Assembly (NCBI RefSeq): GCF_963082655.1
Contig: NC_081552.1
Span: 99,087,823 to 99,151,822 of the forward strand
Reading direction: 5' to 3'
Origin: Stomoxys calcitrans
Lineage: Eukaryota > Arthropoda > Insecta > Diptera > Muscidae
Length of the DNA stretch: 64,000 nucleotides
The notes below the pieces were generated by a model. That model saw only the letters and a program-made list of their open reading frames with translations, was not told where the DNA came from and searched no databases. This document shows, piece by piece, positions 23,255 through 34,888 of the stretch (its first letter is position 1; the number at the start of each line of letters is the position of its first letter). The position numbers and the translations under genes are program-made.

Positions 23255-24639
23255 TTTTATCTATTTAGAGATTATGGCAATGAAAAGGTGTAATCTTTTT
23301 GGAATTTTAAATACACAAGAACTCGTCTGTACAAAACTTGTTCTGATCAAATGAGTTATTGCTAAAAATTTCCCTAGAAAAACATACATTATGTGAATTA
23401 TTTTCTAAAATGCCCTAAAGCTAATACAATGCCTTGAAGATAATTGGTATTCCTTTCTATTTACATATTATTTGGTAAAAACTGTTTCCATTTATTCATT
23501 TTAAACCCAAATATAATATTTTGGAACAATAACCGTAATACGTACATTATCCATTATTCGATCCACATTATTCACATTTTTGAATTAAAGTTGACTAATG
23601 TTAATCGATTACACAGTACAGATGAATCGTTGATCTATGCTTATATAATAGTGATAATTGGTAAAAATACAGCAAAAATTAATTGTCGTGGGATCTTTAC
23701 AAAATATGGCATATTCTTCTGGCGATGCATAATTGAGTTGTTGTCGGTATAAGCACCTTTTGAAGAATCCCGTCACAACTTTTCACCTGTGAAATAATAG
23801 GCAAGTGCACGTCAACAGTATGAGTTCAGGTAGTTGCCGATTCACAGTACACTACGTCAAAATGTGTTTTCTTTACGACACAAATTATCTCAAAACACCG
23901 TCATCACATTTCGATTCCCGGATTCGACAATTCAAAATTTCATCTAGGTCAACCCTTAGACAAGTGCTGCAGAAATAATGGGACAGAATCACTCCAGAAA
24001 TGTGTAGAAAATTGGCAAATCGATGCCAAGAAGAATAGAGGCTACCTGTACAATAACAATTACCATACAAATCACTAAATGAAATCAATATATTGTCCAA
24101 ACTTCGTGATACATTTACCGACAAATACTTTTTTTAGCAAGACTTTTTTCTATTAATTCTTAGAAATAATACAATAAACTGTTTTTGTAATGTTTTTGAC
24201 AGAGTTCGCACCTTTACGCATCTCGCTAAAAATAGTTTTACGAAAATGGTCATAGCTTTACGAGAAATCTATTATTTAAAGAAAACAGAAAAACAAATAT
24301 TTATGTAGGTCACTGTACTAAATGACATTTTGGAAACAAATCGAGCATCGTTTTTAATATTTTAAGTTAATAAATGTGCTTAAAAAAATTAGGGAATTTT
24401 ATGAACTAATTTCGTTAAACTGAAAATAACGAAACGTTTATCATGAATTAATAAAAGCGTTGTCTAGCAAAGGAACATTTTACTTGTTAAGTAGACATTT
24501 GGTTTAGTAAAATAACCTACCAAATTCAAGTTTATGAACTTTTTGCAATTAACTAAAGTTGTGCAATATTTATTTAACACTTCCATAATAATAATAATAA
24601 GTACAAGTCATTGTTCAATTTCATAGAACATAATATTGG
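23255..24639. other. No recognisable gene or repeat
   Basis: About 1.4 kb of AT-rich DNA. It has a short ATA/ATA run at 24587-24599 (aataataataata) and ORFs below 105 codons with low-complexity translations. I see no splice-bounded coding pattern or match to the window's repeat families. Confidence 0.55.
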
Positions 24640-26987
24640 TCTTTTTGGTTGTCATATCCAATTATAGACCGATTTGAACCATATACGACACAGATGTCGA
24701 ATAGTCTAACATAAGTCACTGTCCCAAATTTCAGCGAATTCGGATTATTAATGTGCCTTTTATGGGGCCTGGAAATCGAGAGATCGGTCTATATGGCAGC
24801 TATATCTTAATCTCAATCGATCTGAGCCAAATTGAAGAGGGATGTTGAAGGGCCTAACACAACTCACTTTCCCAAATTTTGGCGACTTTTATGTCATAAA
24901 TGTCATAATTATCACATTTATTCGCCCAAAACCTTTAATCGAGAGATCGGTCTATATGGCAGCTATATCCAAATCCGGACCGATCAGTGCCAAATTGAAA
25001 AAGAATGTTGAAGTATTTAATATAACTCACTGTCCTAAATTTCGGCAACATCGGACAATAAATGCGCCTTTTATGAGCCCAAAACATTAAATCGAGAGAT
25101 CGGTATATATGACAGCTTTATCTAAATCTAGACCGATCTGAGCCAAATTGAACAAGTAAGAAGGCGTTAAGTTCAGCCGGGCCGAACTTTGGATACCCAC
25201 CACCTCGGGTATATATATAAACCACCTCTCATCAAAATTCGGTGAATATTTCATACCTTATGTCCCATAGCAGTTATATCAAAATATGTTGCGATTTGGA
25301 TAAAATACTAATAAGTACAGGAGCTATATCTAAAAATCCGATCTGAACCATATACCACACGGCTGTCGAAAAGCTTAACGTAAGTCACTGTGTCAAATTT
25401 CAGTGAAATCGGATATAAATGCGCCTTTTATGGGGCCAAGACTATATCCAAATTGGAATGATTTGGGCCAAGTTGCAGAAACATGTCGTAGAACCTACCA
25501 AAAAGCACTGTCCCAAATTTCGGCGAAATCGGACAATAAATGCCCCTTTTATGGGGCCAAAACCTTAAATCGAGAGATCGGTCTATATGACAGCTATATT
25601 AAAATCTGTACCGATCTGGGCAAAATTGAAAAAGGACGTCGAAAAGCCTAACATGAGTCACTGTGTCAAATTTCAGTGAAATCGGATATAAATGCGCCTT
25701 TTATGGGGCCAAGACTATATCCAAATCTGGAACTATTTGGGCCAAGTTGCAGAAACATGTCGAAGAACCCAACACAAAGCACTGTCCCAAATTTCGGCGA
25801 AATATGACAATAAATTCCCCTTTTATGGGCCCAAAACCTTAAATCAAGAAATCGGTCTATATGGCAGCTATATTCAAATCTGAACCGATCTGGCCAAATT
25901 GACGAAGGGTGCGAAGGGTCCAACACAACTCATTGTCCCAAATTTCATTAAAATCGGATAATAAATGTGGCTTTTGTTGGTCGAAGACCCTAATTAACGA
26001 AGGAAGTCATATGGGCTAACACAACTCACTGTCCCAAGTTTCAGCGAAATCGGATAATAAATGTGGTTTTTATGGGCCTTAGACCCTCAATCGGAGGATC
26101 GGTCTATATGGCAGCTATATCGAAGTCTGGACCGATCTGAGCCAAATTGACGAAGGATGTCCAAGAGCCTAACACAACTCACTGTCCCACATCTCAGCAA
26201 AATCGGATAATAAATGTGGCTTTTATTGGCCTATGATCCTAAATCGGACGATCGGTGTATATGGGGGCTATATAAAGATATAATCCGATATAGCCCATCT
26301 TCGAACTTAACCTGCTTATGGACAAAAAAAAGAGTCTGTGCAAAATTTCAGCTCAATATCTCCATTTTTAAAGACTGTAGCGTGATTTCAACAGGCAGAC
26401 GGACGGACATGTCTAGATCGTCTTAGATTTTTACGCTGATCAAGAATATATATACTTTAAAGGGTCGGAAATGGATATTTCGATGTGTTGCAAACGGAAT
26501 GACAAAATGAATATACCCCCATCCTTCGGTGGTGGGTATAAAAAGAATGTTGAAGGGCCTAACACTACGCACTGTCCCAAATTTCGGCGAAATGTGACCA
26601 TAAATGCGCCTTTTTAAGGGCCCAAGACCTTAAATCGAGAGATCGGTCTATATGACAGCTATATACCAATCTGGACCGACCTAGGCTAAATTGAACAAGG
26701 ATGTCAACTGGCCTGATACAACTCATTGTCAGAAATTTCAGCACAATCAGATAATAACATGCCTTTTATGTGCCTAAATTGGCTGATCGGTCTACATGGT
26801 GCCTATATCAAGATATAATCCCATTTAGATCATCTACTTAACCTGCTTATGGACAAAAAAGAATGTGTGCAAAGTTTCAGCTCAATATCTCAATTTTTAA
26901 ATACTGTAGCGTGATTTCAACAGACAGACGGACGGATATGTGTAGATCGTCTTAGATTTTTATGGTGATCAAGAATTAATATAATTT
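24640..26987 (-). mobile_element. DINE-1-like family B fragment, interrupted by another family B copy
   Basis: Units at 24640-25151 break off at 'gagccaaattg' and resume at 26541 with 'aagaatgttgaagggcctaa', which is normally contiguous in family B units. The outer copy then runs to its core (gacggacatatg, 'atcgtcttagatttttatgg', 26930-26987) but lacks the TATACCC end, being cut by the Helitron at 26989. Confidence 0.82.
25152..26540 (-). mobile_element. DINE-1-like family B, complete, nested in family B
   Basis: It runs from ACAAGTAAGAAGGCGTTAAG (25152) with a near-perfect hairpin (TTCAGCCGGGCCGAA) to GGTGGTGGGTATA (26540). It carries the family B 3' block (gatacccaccacctcgggta), units, 'ctgtagcgtgatttcaacag' and a short GGAC run. 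Borders are defined by the split unit of the surrounding copy. Confidence 0.9.
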
Positions 26988-27137
26988 ACTAGCTGAATCC
27001 GGTGCGCTCCACTGCGCTTCTTTTACTTTATATGGAACAAAATTATCCTTTGGATATTAATTTTCGGCAGTTAAAGAGCTTTTAGTGAATTGCCATGCTA
27101 CGAAAATGGTATATCGCTTGACTAACAGTATAACAAA

Positions 27138-28337
27138 ACAAGTAAAAGCATGCTAAGTTCAGCCGGGCCGAATCTTATATACCCTCCACCATGGATCGCA
27201 TTTGTCGAGTTCTTTTCCCGGCATCTCTTCTTAGGCAAAAAAGGATATAAGAAAAGAGTTGCTCTGCTATTAAAACGATATCAAGATATGGTCCGGTTTG
27301 GACCACAATTAAATTATATGTTGGAGGCCTGTGTAAAATTTCAGCCAATTCGTATAAGAATTGCGCCCATTGGGGCTCACGAAGTAAAATAGAGAGAACG
27401 ATTTATATGGGATCTGTATCGGGCTATAGACCGATTCAGACCATAATAAACACGTTTGTTGATGGTTATGAGAGGATCCATCGTACAAAATTTCAGGCAT
27501 ATCGGATAATAATTGCGACCTCTAGGGGTCAAGAAGTCAAGATCCCAGATCGGTTTATATGGCAGCTATATCAGGTTATGAACCGATTTGAACCTTATTT
27601 GACACAGTTGTTGAAAGTAAAAATAAAATACGTCATGCAAAATTTCAGCCAAATCGGATAGGAATTGCGCCCTCTAGAAGCTCAAGAAGTCAAGACCCCA
27701 GATCTGTTTATATGACAGCTATATCAGGTTATGGACCGATTTCAACCATACTTGGCACAGTTGTTGGATATCATAACAAAATACTTCGTGCAAAAATTCA
27801 TTCAAATCGGATAAGAATTGTGCCCTCTAGAGGCTCAAGAAGTCAAGACCCAAGATCGGTTTATATGGCAGCTATATCAGGTTATGGACCGATTTAAACC
27901 ATACTTGGCACAGTTATTGGGTATCATAAGAAAACACGTCGTGCGAAATTCCATTCCAATCGGATAAGAATTGCGCTCTCTAGAGGCTCAAGAAGTCAAG
28001 ACCCAAGATCGGTTTATATGGCAGCTATATCAAAACATGGACCGATATGGCCCATTTACAATACCAACCGACCTACACTAATAAGAAGTATTTATGCAAA
28101 ATTTGAAGCGGCTAGCTTTACTCCTTCGGAAGTTAGCGTGCTTTCGACAGACAGACGGACGGACGGACGGACTGACGGACGGACGGACGGACAGACGGAC
28201 GGACATGGCGAGATCGACATAAAATGTCACGACGATCAAGAATATACATACTTTATGGGGTCTCAGACGAATATTTCGAGTAGTTACAAACAGAATGACG
28301 AAATTAGTATACCCCCCATCTTATGGTGGAGGGTATA
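27138..28337 (-). mobile_element. DINE-1-like family A, complete, nested in HEL-E
   Basis: ACAAGTAAAAGCATGC at 27138, hairpin TTCAGCCGGGCCGAA (one mismatch), four units, a long GGAC tract at 28147-28205, and GGTGGAGGGTATA ending at 28337. Highly similar to the copy at 11939-13105. Confidence 0.92.
28147..28205 (-). repeat. (GTCY)n microsatellite of a DINE
   Basis: Fourteen or so GGAC/AGAC tetranucleotides next to the conserved core; longer than in the copies at 19873 and 22114. Confidence 0.9.
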
Positions 28338-28704
28338 ATAACTGCCTTTATCTGAATCCTTATGATCTTACTTGGTCTATGAATTCCCTCGGAGGGTTTA
28401 GGGCAATTCTTAAAAGACTTCATTTGAGCTCGATATTCTCTTGGGGATTTTGGGAGTGGGAAGGCATCCAGTTTCTTGGGCGCCCCCCTAGGTACCCCAT
28501 CCGAAATTTGGATACGAAATTTTTGTTTGTAGGTTACTATAAGAGAGCACACAAAATTTCGCTTAAATCGCATCACCCTTCTCCGAGATTTAGCGTTTCT
28601 GAAAATTAGGGTTAGGGGGAGGGTTCGCCTCCTTCAGATATCAAAAAATGTAGTACCCTATTTGCACCACGAAATCATTATGCATCATCTGTGAAAATTT
28701 CAAG

Positions 28705-29956
28705 AAACCTAAAAACTATAAATATTTAGTTGCACTCTCTTTACGACGCAAATTGTCTTGGTGAGCAAATACGTCCTATTTGGGGGTTGTTATGGTGGTG
28801 GGACGTCCCCTAGACAGTTGTTCCCTAAAGATGATATCAGATACGTGGTCTACTCCCAAATACCTTTAATTTGAGCCCCATATTTCCATAGTCGGCAAAC
28901 GTGACCGACTTGGGGGATGTTTTGGGGGATGGGCGGCCACTCAGTGAGTAGGCCGTGAAAATATATATCGGATTCGTGTTCCACTCTAAAAACCCTCTTA
29001 TTTGAGCCTCATATTGCAAAAGTCAACAAATACTTACTATTTGGGTGTTGTTGTGGGGGTGGGGTATATTGATATCAGATTTGAGCTTTAGTCCCAAAGA
29101 CCTTTCATTAGAGCCCCATATGGCTATGGTCGTAAATTTTCCCCTATGGGGAATATTTTTGGGTAGAGGCGGCTCCCCAAACACTTGGTCCCATATTCGG
29201 ATATCAGATTCTAATTCTACACTCAAATACCTTTTATTTAAGCCCCATATTCCCATGGTCAGTAAATAAGTTCTGTTTGGGGGGTATTTTAGGTAACGGG
29301 TTCACCCCCCAGAAACGTGGTCCCACATTTGGATATCAGATTCGCATTCTACTCGCAAATACCTTTCATTTGAGTCCCATATAGCCGTGATCGGTAAATA
29401 TGTCCGATTTAGGGGTTTTTTGGGAGTTGGGTGGTGTTGTGGGGTTGGGGTGGCCCCATAGACACTTTTCCGAATATTGATATCAGATTTGTGCTTTACT
29501 CTCAAAGACCTTTCATTTGAGCCCCATATTCCATGGTCAATAAATAATTCCTGTTTGGGAGTGTTTTGGGGATGGGGTGGACCCCCAAAAACGTGGTCCC
29601 TCATTTGGTTATCAGATTCGTATTCTACTCGCAAATACCTTTCATATGAGTCCCATATTGCCATGGTCGGTAAATATGTCCGATTTAGGGGTTTTTTTGG
29701 GGGTTGGAGTGGTCCCCCTAGCACGTTTACGTTTTCTTATCCTAAATACCTTTCATTTGAGTCCCATATTGTCGTGATTGGTCTAAATATATGTTTGGTA
29801 GGTTTTAGGGTGGGGCGGCCCCCCTAGGTACCCTATCCAAAATTTGGATACCAAATTTTTATTTTTAGGGTACTATATGAGAGCACACAAAATTTCGCTT
29901 AAATCGCACCACCCATCTCCCAGATCTGGCGTTTCTGAAAATTAGGGTAAGGGAGA
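28705..29956 (-). mobile_element. Helitron-like element HEL-E, lacking both ends
   Basis: Repeated internal units (tttgagccccatattgccatg, 'gggtgttttgggg' types) run toward the leader 'aaatttcgcttaaatcgcac' and 'gaaaattagggtaaggg', where a DINE 3' end cuts in at 29957. The 3' terminus is missing on the left, where it abuts the leader of the preceding HEL-E at about 28704: a second reverse-oriented head-to-tail junction. Confidence 0.7.
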
Positions 29957-30042
29957 TGTCGGGAAAAGAACTCGAAAAATGCGCTCCATGGTGGAGGGTA
30001 TATAAGATTCGGCCCGGCCGAACTTAGCACGCTTTTACTTGT
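29957..30042 (+). mobile_element. DINE-1-like 3' end remnant
   Basis: 'ccatggtggagggtatataa', a perfect TTCGGCCCGGCCGAA hairpin (30009-30023) and CACGCTTTTACTTGT. Only the last 86 bases of the element are present. Confidence 0.85.
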
Positions 30043-30049
30043 TATATAT

Positions 30050-30134
30050 AAGATGGGGTCTTAGACGAATATTTCGAGGAGTTACAATCAGAATGACGAA
30101 ATTAGTATACCCCCATTTTAGGGTGGAGGATATA
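30050..30134 (-). mobile_element. DINE-1-like 5' end remnant
   Basis: The reverse of the family A 5' end: 'ggtcttagacgaatatttcg', 'aatgacgaaattagtatacc' and GGTGGAGGATATA. With 29957-30042 it leaves two opposed element termini and no middle. Confidence 0.8.
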
Positions 30135-30267
30135 AGAACAATCAATAATAGAGCTGGATGTAAATTGAACATTAGAATAGCCTTTAACACCCCCTTTAAA
30201 GTTAGTGTTTTGCTAAAGAAAACGAATGTAGATTTTACTTTTCGCTCCAATATTGACAAGACTTTTT

Positions 30268-30911
30268 TATACTCATCACCATAGGATGGGGGTATATTAA
30301 TCTAGTCATTCCGTTTGTAACACATCGAAATATTGATCTTCGATCCCATAAAGTATATATATATATTCTAGATCGTCTCGACATTCTGGGTCTAACTAGC
30401 CATGTCCGTCTGTTCGTCTGTCGAAATCACGATAGCGGTCGAATGCGAAAAAAATTTTGCACAGATACTACTTATTGATGTAGGTCGTTGGGGATTGCAA
30501 ATGGGCCAAATCGGTTGAGATTCCCATACAGCCCTAATATAAATTGATCCCACGTTTTGAATTCTTGAGCCCCACGAAGTCTCAATTTTCATCCGATTTG
30601 GCTGAAATTTGGAGCAAAGCCTTGAGTTATGATCCACGCCAAGTATGATCCGAATCGGTCTATAAACTGATCAGCCCTTATATAAACTAATCCCCCGATT
30701 TGACTTCTTGAGCCCCTAGAAGCCTAAATGTTCATCCGACTTGGCTCATCAATATGGTGACAGGCCCCCAAAGTACCCATATCTCCATATGAATTTTTGA
30801 GATCAAAATAATTTAAATACAAACTCAGTTAATAAGGGTACGTTTTAGCGGAATTCATGGTCGTGTGTACCCAAGATTCTGCTCGGCCGAACTTAGCACG
30901 CTTTTACATGT
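30268..30911 (+). mobile_element. DINE-1-like element, divergent
   Basis: TATACTCATCACCATAGGAT start, (TA)n at 30355-30366, core, short GTCY (gtccgtctgttcgtctgtc), 'gaaatcacgatagcggtcga', two to three units with 'cccatacagccc' variants. A 3' end near 30880 (CTCGGCCGAACTTAGCACGC, TTTTACATGT) survives but the subterminal GGTGGAGGGT does not. Confidence 0.8.
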
Positions 30912-30999
30912 TTTAGTTATGGTTGCAGTAGGTACAAACGTGACCTTTATAGGGGAAAAATATCAAAAATTACTCAAAATGGAGCGTTTAAAGCAAGAA

Positions 31000-31779
31000 G
31001 GTAAAAAAACCAAAACACCACCCAAAATCAATAGTGTATCTATTGGGATAATATGGGTATCAAATGAAAGGTATTGAAGAATGGAATACAAATATGATAT
31101 TAAAACTCCAACCCCAAAACTCCTTCAAACAGACTTAGCAGAGTCAGTATGGGGCTCAGATGAAAGATATTGAGGTATAAATTAGGAATATAGCATAAAC
31201 TTAAAGATCATTAGTTAAACTTGATTTTTATGCCTCCACTTCCAAAAACTCCTCCGAACGGGCATATTGATCGATAGTGGCTCGATGGGACTAAAATTAA
31301 AGATAGTTCGGAGTAGGTTACGAACATGACATTAAAATTTGTATCCAAGTATCTAGGTGGCGCTTTACCTCCTCCTAAAATCACCTAAAATACTTTAATT
31401 GATCCTTCATGCCAATCAGGTATCCGATTTTGCAGCCAAGTTTTTGGGGGTCCAATAACACCACCAATGGCAATATAGGGCTCAAATTAAAGGTAATTGG
31501 GAGTAGAGCAAGAATTTTATATCCATATCTAAGGAGTTATTTTTAAGGTGCGATGGACCTCACTATTCTAATTTTCTTATTATCCTAATTTTCAAAAACG
31601 CGAGATCTCGAGGATGGGTTTTCCAAGCAAACCAAAATTTTTTTGCACTCTTATTCAACCTACAAGCAAAAGTTTCGCATCCATTCTTCCGGTGGGATGC
31701 CTCGGGTTCGCACGCCCAAAAACCACGAATTTAATATACAGATTAATCATGACAATATGGGACTCAGAGTAAAAAAGTC
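31000..31779 (+). mobile_element. Helitron-like element, divergent HEL-E subfamily
   Basis: Internal units of the type 'atatgggtatcaaatgaaag', 'gagtatggaatacgaatatg' and 'tccaagt' resemble those at 38560-39110 and 61140-61330 more than the main HEL-E units. A leader-like segment ('acgcgagatctcgaggatgg') reappears near 31590-31620, suggesting two joined fragments. Ends are not visible. Confidence 0.6.
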
Positions 31780-32465
31780 ACAAGTAAAAGCGTGCTAAGT
31801 TCAACCGCGCCGAATCTTTGGAACTCACCACCATGCTTTCTGCTAAAGATGTTTACAAACTAAATTTAGTTGAAGACCATAACTTTATTCTACATACCAC
31901 ACTTCTGTCAAACCAGCAAAAATTAAAAATTCTAGGAACCGAACGAAGACAATCGGCAGACTGCTTTACATAGCAGATATAACAGGTTATAGACCGATTT
32001 GGACCGTACTTAACACAGTTGTTGGATGTCATAACAGAACACCACATGCTCAATTTCAGCCAAATCGGACAAAAATTGCGGCTTGTAAGGACTTAAGAAG
32101 CCAAATCGGGAGATCGGTTCATATGGAAACTATATCAGGTTAAAGAACGATTTGAACCGTACTTGACACAGTTGTTGGAAGTATCAACAGAACACCATAT
32201 GCAAAATTTCAGTCAAATCGGACGAAATTTGTGGCTTCCAGGGAGCTATATCAGGTTAAATACAGATTTGAACCGTATTTTCTGCAGTTGTTGGAAGTCA
32301 TATTAGAACACTATGTGCAAAATTTCAGCCAAATCGGACGAAATTTGTGGTTTCCAGGGGCTCATGAAATCAAATCTTGAGATCGGTTTATATGAGAGCT
32401 ATATCACGTTATAGACCTATTTAAACCGCACTTGGCAAAGTCATAGAAGGCAAAGTCATAGTCAT
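31780..32465 (-). mobile_element. DINE-1-like family A, 5' truncated
   Basis: ACAAGTAAAAGCGTG 3' end, hairpin arm degraded (TTCAACCGCGCCGAA), then divergent units with 'gttatagaccgatttggacc' and 'tgttggatgtcataacagaa'. It stops near 32465 where LINE sequence begins; the conserved core is absent. Confidence 0.75.
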
Positions 32466-32479
32466 GGAAAGTCATAATA

Positions 32480-34380
32480 AAACACTATGTGTTTTGCCGA
32501 TCCCATGGCAGCCTGTTGTACGCACCAGATTGACCCGATGAAACCTTCATCGGCAAGGGCTGCTGTCATGGGAGAGGCACATGCCGCAGTGCCTTCTCCA
32601 TACGCTTGTGGTCCGTGCCGGGATTGAAAAGAACCCCGGACCCTGGTTCTTTTCGGTTTGCCGGAACCGCCATCCATCCATCCATCGTCGGTCGGTTTCC
32701 GTGAGGTGTAACCGGTGCATGGAGTGGGTACATTTCCGATCTTGCTCTGGCCTCACTTCACTACGGGAGTATAGTCATACTGGTTATGTCGCAAGGTGAT
32801 GTGCGAACATAGCCAGCAGTGGGTCACAAACATCGTCGTCATCGCCTTCTGCATCCTCGTCGTCGGACTATGTGACCCCTCCGACTTCTTCCGTACGGCA
32901 ATATACGCAACGGCAGCATAACAGCCCAAATATTGCCAGGCCAGTGACGGGAAGTGTATCGTTCTTGCAGTTAAACTGCAACGGACTTCGTGGCAAGATC
33001 AATGAGATTGTGGACTTTATGAGTCGGAAGACCATATTGGTCGCACGATCCAGGAGACAAAGCAGACCAACACCTGCAGCTTGCACAGTTGTCACGGATA
33101 CAATGTGCAACGTAAGGATCGCTTAAGGAATGAAGGTGGGGGATTGGCATTCGTGATACACCATTCCGTGCCATATAGACCCATCTCGCCTGCGCCTGGC
33201 GCTAGTGACCTCTACATGGAGTGCATGGAGATAACAGTCAGGTCCGGTACTGCCGAGATAGAGCTATACAACGTGTACATAACGCCGTCCCGATTAATGG
33301 CCAAGCTTACAAACCCGACATAAGTGGTTTTCTATTTGGTCATAATCGTCTGGATCTAGGGGGCTTTAATGCGCATCACACTTAATGGCATTCTCCCCTA
33401 GGTAAATACCAGCGTGGCAGAGCAGATTGAAGGCTCCACGTTTTGCACGATGAATGAGGATGCCCCCACTAGGATTACGAGAAGGTGCAGAAGCTCGCCA
33501 GACATTTCTATTGCATTCCCTGATCTCCTGAGTGACGTACCCTGGCAATCCGTCATCTCTCACCATCTCACCTCCCCATAATTCTCACCATCGATCGACC
33601 ACCCGACTTCATAACCTCTGAGCGGCGCACGTTTATCAAGGCCGAAGAAGGCCGATTGGGCTGGCTTCAGAGAGTATACTTATCGCCGCTTCAGTGAACT
33701 ACCACCCCCCTCGGATGTGCTAGTGGCTGAGAGGAAATTCCGTAACATCATTAACGCAGCAGCCGCTCTCTTTAAACCAGCCGGAATTTCCCTGGATTAG
33801 AGTACCTTACTACTGTCCTCAACCTGTCATTGAACACTGTTATAGTTCCCCGTGTCTGGAAAATTTGCAGAGTGATCCCGCTACTGAAGCCTGGAAAGGG
33901 CCCGAGTTTGGTGGAGTCGAACAGACCGATCGCCCTTCTCTCACCAGTAGCAAAGATGCTTGAGGCATTACTCTCCCCGAGCCTCGAAGGAGAAATTCTA
34001 TTCGCCGAGCATCAACATGGATTCCATCACGCACAATTTGCCTTGACTTCAATCAGCCCAGGAGTTGCACCTGAAGAAATTGTCCTCCCCCGGTAAACCA
34101 GAGCAGTTCTGGCTCAATTACGTACCGGCAGATGTAGCCGCATCAATTGCTACGGAGCAGGGATTGATGCCAAAGTGCAGAATGTATGTCCCGATTGTGA
34201 CCAGGGATCACACGATACACGTCACCTGTTTAACTGCCAAGCCTGACCGACTCGACTCAGACCCAGATCCCTCTGGACGCACCCCATATAAGTCGCAGTG
34301 TTCCTGGATATAGATACTCAACATAATCAAGCAGACGAAAGAGAACAAAACAAACTGCTACACAAGCAACAACAACCAGA
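32480..34380 (+). pseudogene. LOA/Jockey-like LINE, multiply broken
   Basis: Pieces of one non-LTR retrotransposon lie in the expected order on the + strand, in shifting frames. 32581-32799: a GIEKNPGP 2A-like motif (32620-32643) followed by a Cys-rich finger (VRCNRCMEWVHFRSCSGL). 32960-33300: the start of an APE endonuclease (FLQLNCNGLRGKINEIVDFM; later LRNEGGGLAFVIHHSVPYR and ELYNVYITPS). 33415-33570: the end of that domain (EQIEGSTFCTMNEDAPTRIT; RSSPDISIAF). 33815-34075: early reverse transcriptase (WKICRVIPLLKPGKGPS; NRPIALLSPVAKMLEALL; EHQHGF). 34090-34250: the C-terminal Cys/His motif (RINCYGAGIDAKVQ; VCPDCDQGSHDTRHLFNC). The RT catalytic core is deleted between EHQHGF and the C-terminal motif, and there are several stops and frame changes, so it is dead. 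Intact relatives would be several kb. The clade is inferred from motif wording only; LOA fits best, other Jockey-group clades are possible. Confidence 0.8.
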
Positions 34381-34888
34381 TGTTATCTCGTGGAGGCTAA
34401 ACTTTCCGACTGTTCCTTCCCTATCTTCGCATTAAAATCTTCCAGAACGATTTTAATATCATGGACAGGGCTTGGGCACAAATAAGTCTGATGTTGAAGA
34501 ATTTTGCTTTTATGCGGATTGTGGCTAGCCACTCTTCGACCGGAATGAAGCTTGAGACAAGGTGTTTCAGTCTCCGACTAGCCACAAATTCATGCCTCCT
34601 ATTTTGGCACGTCACCGTTTGGTGTTGTTGTGACGACATTTCCAATCCATCGCACTTCCTTTAAGGCGGTACTGCCTTGTACTTCTCTAATATATCGGTC
34701 AGCGCGTTTACTGCACCTTCTCTATAGAGAGTGCGGACATTCCAGGTGCAGATCCGCAAATCATGGTCCTTTTTTCGTTTGTGTGGGTCGTCAACGTTAA
34801 AGGGGTTCGTTTTTGCTATTCCTTTGTTTCTCATAGTGATTCTCAAAGTTTTGCGGTGCGGGTTACTTGCACAGCGCCCTAACCCCAA
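34381..34888 (-). pseudogene. RTE-like LINE endonuclease fragment
   Basis: On the minus strand the frame at 34888-34661 encodes LRICTWNVRTLYREGAVNAL and TDILEKYKA, the start of an RTE-type APE endonuclease. After a frame break it continues with LKEVRWIGN, then HEFVASRRLKHLVSSFIPVE and EWLATIRIKAKFFNIRLICA, and ends near 34398 with KIVLEDFNAKIG. The last is the conserved GDFNA block with the Gly changed to Glu. At least two frameshifts and an internal deletion make it non-functional. It lies tail-to-tail against the LOA-like LINE. The product resembles the 'craniofacial development protein 2-like' models often predicted from such elements. Confidence 0.8.

Larger units (their letters stand above)
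26989..28704 (-). mobile_element. Helitron-like element HEL-E interrupted by a DINE
   Basis: The minus-strand terminus CTAG (26989-26992) follows a GC-rich stretch (cactgcgcttc in reverse). The 3' region reaches 27137 and continues after the DINE at 28338 with 'actgcctttatctgaatcc', as in the uninterrupted order at 3056-3078. A single internal unit and the leader follow ('gatatcaaaaaatgtagtac', 'gaaaatttcaaga' near 28696). Confidence 0.8.

Noticed and set aside
32868..33110. Minus-strand ORFs over the LINE (also 32462-32756, 33366-33566, 33840-34052)
   Set aside because: They are antisense to the endonuclease and reverse-transcriptase motifs, which are clearly on the + strand.
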